A stretch of DNA of 10,913 nt, from positions 1-10,913 of the forward strand of contig JAISBR010000148.1 of the NCBI GenBank assembly GCA_031266095.1, read 5' to 3'. Position 1 is the stretch's first letter. Each line of letters opens with the position of its first letter. Of the stretch, positions 6,929-10,913 are shown in pieces. This DNA comes from Treponema sp. GTDB taxonomy: Bacteria > Spirochaetota > Spirochaetia > Treponematales > Breznakiellaceae. A program made the position numbers and the translations under genes. Below the pieces are notes generated by a model. That model did not search any database, had not been told where the DNA came from, and saw only the letters and a program-made list of their open reading frames with translations.

Positions 6929-8434
6929 TTACTGTTTCGTCCGTTCCCGGGATTCAAGAACCAGCCGCATAGCTTCTTCCTCGGAAACGATAACCTTGGG
7001 CGTAACAAGGCTGACAATAATGCCTGCCGCGAGGGCTATGATACTGACAGGGATGGCCGGGCCGGTAAATACCCCCGCCACCGCCTGCTGGAAGGGTTTT
7101 ACAAAGAGGTATAAGAAGCCGAAGATGGTCCCGCAGAAGATACAGGCTATACCGCCCTGCCAGGTGGCGCGTTTCCAGTATTTTCCCAGGATCATCATCA
7201 TAGCGATACTGGGAATCAGGGAACCCACCACGTTGGAAATGTACCCGATAATATCCTGGGCAAAGAGGGTGGCAAGAAAGGCGATGAAGAGGGTGAATAC
7301 CAGGCATACCCTGGAGTAACTGACCATCTTTTCTTTAGGGACACTTTTCCCCGTAACTGTAGAATAGACATCGATCAAAAGGATGGTGATCCCCGCCATG
7401 GCGTCCGAGTCGGCTGAGGAGAGGGTGGCCGAAAGGCCGGCGATGAGGAACATCAATCCCAGGGTCGGCCCCAGGATGGTGGTAGCCATATAGGTGAAGG
7501 TGAAATTGGGGTTGGCAAGAACCGCGGCGGCTCCTTCCCTGCTGGCAATGGCAAAACCGGACATACCGATAATCGCGGGGATAAAGGAGAAGATGAGCAG
7601 TAGCACCCCGGAGAAAAAGAAAGCCTTTTTAGCGGCAGCGTTGGAGGAGGCGCTGTAAACCCTGGTACGGAAACCGGGAGTACCCACCTGGGAGATCCCC
7701 ACCGTATAGGCCAGGGATATGGCGGCCATCATGGTAACCCCCGCCAGCCCGTAAAAGCTCAGGGCCTCGGGCTTGCCGGCCGCTATGTACGCATCGTTGA
7801 TTGCCTGCCAGCCGCCCGCGGCGGGAAGAGCCTTGATGCAGATCGCTATAAAGCCCCCCAGGATCAACAGGACCTGTATGTTATCGGTCAAGACCACCGC
7901 CAGGTAGCCGCCGACAAAAACGTAGACCCCAAACCCCAGCATAGTGATGAGGCGGGCGATAATGGGATCGATTCCCGTTACATAACTTAAATAGGTGCCG
8001 CCTCCGTTCATGTGGTTCCCCAGCCAGGCAACTTCGGCGATAAACAGGAAGAACCCCATCACATTACGGACCTTTTTGTTTCCCCCAAAGCGGAACTGCA
8101 TCTCCTCCGACAGGGTCATAAATTTGTAATCCCGCTCGGAGCAGAAAAAAAAGGCCAGGAAAACCATGCCGAGGGCCCCGCCCAATCCGTACAGGGAACC
8201 ATACCAGCCTTGACGGAAACCGTTGGCGGTAGCCCCCATAGAGGAACCGGTTCCGATAAGGGTGGCGCTGATAGTCCCCAGGAGCAGGAGGAACGGCAGT
8301 TTACGGCCCGCCAGGAGGTAATCTTCCCCATCTTTGTTTTTTCGGGAACTGAGAATACCGATGCCTATCAGTATCGTGATATAAATCAAAAATCCGACGA
8401 TAAAAAATGTGCGGTGTTCCAAAGAAAAATCCAT
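6929..8434 (-). CDS. Sodium:solute symporter (SSS family)
   Basis: A 501-residue inner-membrane transporter of the PutP/SGLT (SSS) family, which couples sodium entry to uptake of amino acids, sugars, carboxylates or similar small solutes. About 13 hydrophobic segments are visible. Family marks are DYLLAGRKLPFLLLLG followed by TISATLIGTGSSMG (about 39-66) and SSADSDAMAG (339-348), whose hydroxyl residues correspond to the second sodium site on helix 8 in this fold. Length is typical. The ATG at 8434 is preceded by AAGGAGAT at a good distance. The gene is first in a likely two-gene operon with the deacylase 36 bases downstream, so the cargo is plausibly an N-acylated or D-amino acid; this is inference from context, since specificity cannot be read from SSS sequences. 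Confidence 0.92.
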   Translation of the reverse strand: MDFSLEHRTFFIVGFLIYITILIGIGILSSRKNKDGEDYLLAGRKLPFLLLLGTISATLIGTGSSMGATANGFRQGWYGSLYGLGGALGMVFLAFFFCSERDYKFMTLSEEMQFRFGGNKKVRNVMGFFLFIAEVAWLGNHMNGGGTYLSYVTGIDPIIARLITMLGFGVYVFVGGYLAVVLTDNIQVLLILGGFIAICIKALPAAGGWQAINDAYIAAGKPEALSFYGLAGVTMMAAISLAYTVGISQVGTPGFRTRVYSASSNAAAKKAFFFSGVLLLIFSFIPAIIGMSGFAIASREGAAAVLANPNFTFTYMATTILGPTLGLMFLIAGLSATLSSADSDAMAGITILLIDVYSTVTGKSVPKEKMVSYSRVCLVFTLFIAFLATLFAQDIIGYISNVVGSLIPSIAMMMILGKYWKRATWQGGIACIFCGTIFGFLYLFVKPFQQAVAGVFTGPAIPVSIIALAAGIIVSLVTPKVIVSEEEAMRLVLESRERTKQ

Positions 8435-8478
8435 AAACGATCTCCTTATTTCCCCTTATAGCTAACAATAATAAGAAA

Positions 8479-8505
8479 CTATCTGCTGTAAATGATTTTC
8501 TTTTA
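8479..8505 (-). promoter_or_regulatory. Possible sigma-28-like promoter of the symporter/deacylase operon
   Basis: On the minus strand TAAA (8505-8502), exactly 15 bases, then GCAGATAG (8486-8479). The flagellar sigma-28 consensus is TAAA-N15-GCCGATAA, so 6 of 8 bases of the -10 match along with the full TAAA. It would start transcription near 8470 with a leader of about 36 bases. No good sigma-70 pair was seen in the same gap. The surroundings are AT-rich, so a chance match is quite possible. Confidence 0.35.
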
Positions 8506-8575
8506 GTTCTTTGTGGTTTTCAGGGAATGGGCGGCCAGGCGGAGCGGAAGCGGCAGGCAAAACACTGTAGCGGGC

Positions 8576-8609
8576 AAAAAAGAAGCCTGACCACGGTGAG
8601 TGGCCAGGC
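8576..8609 (-). terminator. Rho-independent terminator of flaB
   Basis: On the minus strand a 10-bp stem GCCTGGCCAC / GTGGTCAGGC (one G-T wobble) with the 5-base loop TCACC is followed at once by TTCTTTTTT. It lies about 97 bases after the flaB stop codon and before the symporter gene. It therefore ends the flagellin transcript and separates it from the downstream operon on the same strand. Confidence 0.9.
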
Positions 8610-8705
8610 GCCTTTCCGAGAGACGTCTTCTGTAATACTGCCTCGCGCCGGTTTTCCGTTTATGCCGCACTACGCTGTTCACACGGCCGGCGCCGGACGT
8701 TGTTA

Positions 8706-9566
8706 CTACTGCAGAAGCTGGAGAACCGATTGACCCCTTTGATTGGCCTGCGCCAACATGGCGGTACCGGACTGAGTAAGAATCATGTTCTTGGTGTAAT
8801 TGACCGTCTCGTTCGCCATGTGGGTATCCCGGATGCGCGACTCGGAAGCCTGCAAGTTTTCAGCTCCCACGTCGATGCCGCGTACCGCGTGCTCCAGACG
8901 GTTCTGATAGGCGCCAAGATCGGCTCTCTGTTTGTTGACGATCTGCAACGCCTTGTCAAGGGTTCCAATGGCACGGTTGGCGCTGTCCGGTTCGGACAGT
9001 GAAATAAAGGTATCGTCACCAACGTTCCGGATCCCAAGACCCTTCGAAGTCATAGTGCCGATAAACACCTGCTCCCGCTGATCCATGTTGGCGCCGATAT
9101 GGAACCACATAGAGGCGGTAACCACGTTTTCCCCGATCATCCGGCCGAAACGGCCTGTCAGGAGATTCATCCCGTTGAACTGGGCGTGCGAGGCAATCCG
9201 GTCGATTTCGTCAACCAAGGCTGAAACCTCAATCTGGATGTACATCCGGTCCTCCGCGGTATAAATACCGTTAGAGGCCTGCACTGCCAACTCGCGGAGA
9301 CGCTGGACGATGTCTTCAGATTCCTGCAGATAGCCTTCCGCTGTCTGAATGAATGAAATACCATTCTGAGCATTGGTTGACGCCTGATTCAGGCCCCGGA
9401 TTTGGGCCCTCATCTTCTCAGAAACAGCAAGTCCCGAAGCATCGTCACCGGCGCGGTTGATGCGGAGTCCGCTCGACAGTTTCTCCATGCTTTTATCCAG
9501 GAACACCTGGGTAACCTTGAGGGACCTGTCGGCAAACATCGCGCTTAAGTTGTGATTAATAATCAT
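8706..9566 (-). CDS. flaB: Flagellin, periplasmic flagellar filament core protein FlaB
   Basis: A 286-residue flagellin, the usual length of spirochaete FlaB. It polymerises into the core of the periplasmic flagella that drive cell rotation. The N-terminal D0/D1 region begins [16 protein letters not shown] and carries [20 protein letters not shown] and [20 protein letters not shown]. The middle keeps the spirochaete-type block [15 protein letters not shown] instead of the large variable domain of external flagellins. The C-terminal D1/D0 region has [28 protein letters not shown] and [15 protein letters not shown], ending VLQLLQ. No signal peptide, as expected for type III export. The ATG at 9566 is chosen; a GTG at 9572 in frame overlaps the AGGAG ribosome-binding site (9571-9576) and is rejected. 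It has its own sigma-28-type promoter, a long structured leader and a strong terminator, so it is transcribed alone. Confidence 0.97.
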   Translation of the reverse strand: MIINHNLSAMFADRSLKVTQVFLDKSMEKLSSGLRINRAGDDASGLAVSEKMRAQIRGLNQASTNAQNGISFIQTAEGYLQESEDIVQRLRELAVQASNGIYTAEDRMYIQIEVSALVDEIDRIASHAQFNGMNLLTGRFGRMIGENVVTASMWFHIGANMDQREQVFIGTMTSKGLGIRNVGDDTFISLSEPDSANRAIGTLDKALQIVNKQRADLGAYQNRLEHAVRGIDVGAENLQASESRIRDTHMANETVNYTKNMILTQSGTAMLAQANQRGQSVLQLLQ

Positions 9567-9621
9567 ATTCACTCCTTTGGCTTTTCCGGCGCACCGCCGT
9601 CATCGACGGCTTACGGCGCCG

Positions 9622-9635
9622 CGGCATCCATGCCG
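9622..9635 (-). promoter_or_regulatory. Hairpin with CsrA-type GGA loop in the flaB leader
   Basis: The RNA reads CGGCAUGGAUGCCG, a 5-bp stem that presents UGGA in the loop. The CsrA/RsmA recognition consensus is RUACARGGAUGU with GGA in a hairpin loop, so CAUGGAUG matches except for U in place of R. A second GGA (AAAGGAG) is the flaB ribosome-binding site itself, about 50 bases downstream, allowing a two-site arrangement. CsrA control of flagellin messages is known for Bacillus hag and Borrelia flaB; its use here is inference. Confidence 0.45.
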
Positions 9636-9675
9636 TTGTTGTATGGTGTCCGCGTAACGCGAACTTTTGTGCCAA

Positions 9676-9693
9676 GGTGTATGTACATACACC
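9676..9693. repeat. 18-bp perfect palindrome in the flaB leader region
   Basis: GGTGTATGTACATACACC is a perfect inverted repeat without a central gap. As DNA it could be an operator for a dimeric regulator; as RNA it forms a 7-bp stem with a GUAC tetraloop. It lies about 100 bases downstream of the predicted flaB transcript start and about 200 bases upstream of the divergent lipoprotein promoter. Its place within a series of hairpins favours the RNA reading. Confidence 0.6.
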
Positions 9694-9787
9694 GGAACCC
9701 TCGACCCACCCGTTCCCGGAAGGGTGAGGATACACGGATAAACCGCGGAGGCCCGACGGGCACATGGTTTTATCCGTTTCATTTAGA

Positions 9788-9814
9788 GTATCGGATTTTA
9801 AAAATAGAGCTTTA
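9788..9814 (-). promoter_or_regulatory. Sigma-28 (FliA-type) promoter of flaB
   Basis: On the minus strand TAAA (9814-9811), 15 bases, then TCCGATAC (9795-9788). Compared with TAAA-N15-GCCGATAA, the TAAA and spacing are exact and 6 of 8 bases of the -10 agree (CCGATA core). Sigma-28 control of flagellin genes is general in motile bacteria, including treponemes. Transcription would begin near 9781, giving a leader of about 215 bases. Confidence 0.7.
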
Positions 9815-9873
9815 GGGAAATCCACGCTATATCGTATCGGTACCAGGACCGCAGCTTATTTCAGCCGAAAAGG

Positions 9874-9902
9874 TTGAAAACAGGGAACTATGGTGTTATA
9901 TT
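9874..9902 (+). promoter_or_regulatory. Sigma-70 promoter of the lipoprotein gene
   Basis: TTGAAA at 9874-9879, a 17-base spacer and TATATT at 9897-9902, followed by AT-rich DNA. Transcription should begin near 9909, about 64 bases before the start codon at 9973. It diverges from the flaB promoter with about 60 bases between the -35 regions. Confidence 0.65.
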
Positions 9903-9972
9903 ATAAATTAAGAAACTTTTTTCACCCGGAACCGCATCTATACCGATACTGAAGGGTTATAGGGAAATGATC

Positions 9973-10913
9973 ATGCAAAACGATAAAAACACGCCTATCC
10001 GGCCTGCTGCCGCGCGGTCACGCGGCGGTCTGTTGAACGCCGCTCTCTTGAGCGCGGTGCTGGTGAGCGCCGCTCTACTGAGCGGACTCTTCCTCGGCGG
10101 CTGCTCAAGTCCGCTGGACGCCGGGGCAAACGGCGGCGGCGGGAACGTCACCCTCACCTTTGGCAAGAGCGACGGCCGCACGATCACTTCCGGCGTGGAC
10201 CTGCCCGCCGACGTGCTGGCCTCCATGCGCTTTGAGGCGAAACTCTCCGGGCCGAACCGGGAAGCCCTTACCCTCAACGCAAAATGGGGGGAAACCACCA
10301 AGCTCAAACTGCGCCAGGGCAAATGGCGGATTGACGCCAAGGCGTACCAGGCGGACAGCCCGAACCTCGCGGGGACGGGCAGCATCTCCTTTGACATAAA
10401 GGACAGAAACAATAAGATCATCGTGCCCATGGCAATGCGCGACACCGCCGGGGCTCCTCTTTCCTGCTACGAGATACACGTACCCGGCTTTGCGAACGGC
10501 CAGGTCGAGGCCAGCTTCACGGCGGCCTACCCGGGAACCACGGTTACCCTGACAACGGCGCCCGCCGGCGGGTATATCCTGCACAGTCTTACGTACACCG
10601 ACGGGACCGCTACGCACACCCCCGCGGGCGGCGGGAATGAGTACACCTTTACCATGCCCGACGCGGACGTAACGGTATCCGCGGTATTTATCCATCCCTT
10701 CTATACGATAACGTACAGCGCGGGCACGGGCTCGGGCACGGTTCCGGCGCCCGTTGTCATCGAATCAGGCACTTCCATCCCCCTGCCCGCGGGAAGCGCG
10801 CCGTCAGGCGGCATACCCTTTCATTCCTGGGAAATGGGTGGGACGGTTTACACGGCGGGCGCTTCCTATACGGTGACCGGCGACGTAACCCTCACCGCCC
10901 GCTGGGCGTTCAG
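9973..10913 (+). CDS. Putative lipoprotein with InlB/Listeria-Bacteroides-type repeats (incomplete at right edge)
   Basis: An open frame of 313 codons running out of the window. The ATG at 9973 has AGGGA (9961-9965) 7 bases upstream; an in-frame ATG at 9967 is too close to it. A basic N-region, a hydrophobic stretch (about 20-41) and the lipobox LGGC with Cys44 predict a lipid-anchored, exported protein. After a Gly-rich spacer comes a beta-rich domain (about 54-150). A repeat at about 169-239 follows, ending YTFTMPDADVTVSAVF, a pattern of the bacterial repeat family near Flg_new_2. A second unit to residue 311 starts YTITYSAGTGSGTVPAP and ends VTLTARW, the pattern of InlB B-repeats. More repeats probably follow beyond the edge. 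Such proteins are common surface proteins in treponemes; binding or adhesion is plausible but not shown. Codons are strongly GC-ending compared with the upstream intergenic DNA. Confidence 0.85.
   Translation, partial: MQNDKNTPIRPAAARSRGGLLNAALLSAVLVSAALLSGLFLGGCSSPLDAGANGGGGNVTLTFGKSDGRTITSGVDLPADVLASMRFEAKLSGPNREALTLNAKWGETTKLKLRQGKWRIDAKAYQADSPNLAGTGSISFDIKDRNNKIIVPMAMRDTAGAPLSCYEIHVPGFANGQVEASFTAAYPGTTVTLTTAPAGGYILHSLTYTDGTATHTPAGGGNEYTFTMPDADVTVSAVFIHPFYTITYSAGTGSGTVPAPVVIESGTSIPLPAGSAPSGGIPFHSWEMGGTVYTAGASYTVTGDVTLTARWAF

Larger units (their letters stand above)
9571..9781 (-). promoter_or_regulatory. Structured 5' leader of flaB: six tandem stem-loops
   Basis: Between the predicted transcript start (about 9781) and the ribosome-binding site (9571-9576) lie six consecutive inverted repeats. 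They are at 9734-9777, 9705-9728, 9676-9693, 9648-9664, 9622-9635 and 9587-9621. In RNA sense they are: a long 5' stem (ACGGATAA arms, one bulge) with an inner GCCC/GGGC hairpin; CACCC-TTC / GAA-C-GGGTG; an 18-base perfect palindrome; GTTCGCG-TTA-CGCGGAC with one G-U; CGGCA-TGGA-TGCCG; and a two-tier stem CGGCGC/GCGCCG enclosing GCCGTC/GACGGC. They are spaced by only 0-13 bases. Function is inferred: message stability, translation control or ligand/protein binding. I do not recognise a catalogued RNA family. Confidence 0.6.

Noticed and set aside
6591..7319. 242-codon open frame on plus spanning the deacylase-symporter junction
   Set aside because: It is antisense to two solid genes and crosses their junction. 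No support of its own.
8012..8461. 149-codon open frame on plus opposite the symporter
   Set aside because: It is a shadow of the membrane protein gene, with Gln/Glu-rich composition typical of the antisense of hydrophobic codons.
9567..9572. GTG start at 9572 for flaB
   Set aside because: This codon overlaps the AGGAG ribosome-binding site. The ATG at 9566 gives the standard FlaB start (MIINHN) and length of 286 residues.

Overview
The window most likely comes from a free-living or gut-associated spirochaete close to Treponema (the termite-gut type). The reasons are a 286-residue periplasmic-filament flagellin of the FlaB type with the spirochaete-specific central block, an FtsK with a four-helix N-terminus, a lipoprotein carrying InlB/Listeria-Bacteroides-type repeats behind a GGC lipobox, and mid-50s GC by eye. 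The assignment rests on protein character only; no search was run.

Layout, left to right. Bases 1-168 (minus) hold the start of an IS4/Tn5-like transposase running off the left edge, followed by about 225 bases of non-coding or relic DNA. At 394-1101 (plus) is a secreted protein with a lysozyme/lytic-transglycosylase-like motif set. At 1276-2406 (plus) is a Gfo/Idh/MocA oxidoreductase with its own plausible sigma-70 promoter. At about 2698-5196 (plus) is the DNA translocase FtsK, which has no usable ATG start. It converges on a minus-strand pair, a sodium/solute symporter (8434-6929) followed by a D-aminoacylase-family amidohydrolase (6892-5288). The pair reads as an uptake-and-deacylation operon for N-acyl-D-amino acids or related amides. 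Further right on minus is flaB (9566-8706), closed by a textbook intrinsic terminator at 8576-8609. Diverging from flaB is a lipoprotein gene (9973 to the right edge, incomplete).

The most interesting part is the flaB upstream region. A sigma-28-type promoter (TAAA-N15-TCCGATAC) lies about 215 bases before the start codon. Nearly the whole transcribed leader is a chain of six consecutive inverted repeats. One hairpin displays GGA in its loop in a near-consensus CsrA site (CAUGGAUG), and a second GGA lies in the Shine-Dalgarno sequence. This suggests a structured leader for post-transcriptional control of flagellin. A weaker sigma-28-like match upstream of the symporter raises the possibility that the transporter/deacylase operon is tied to motility.
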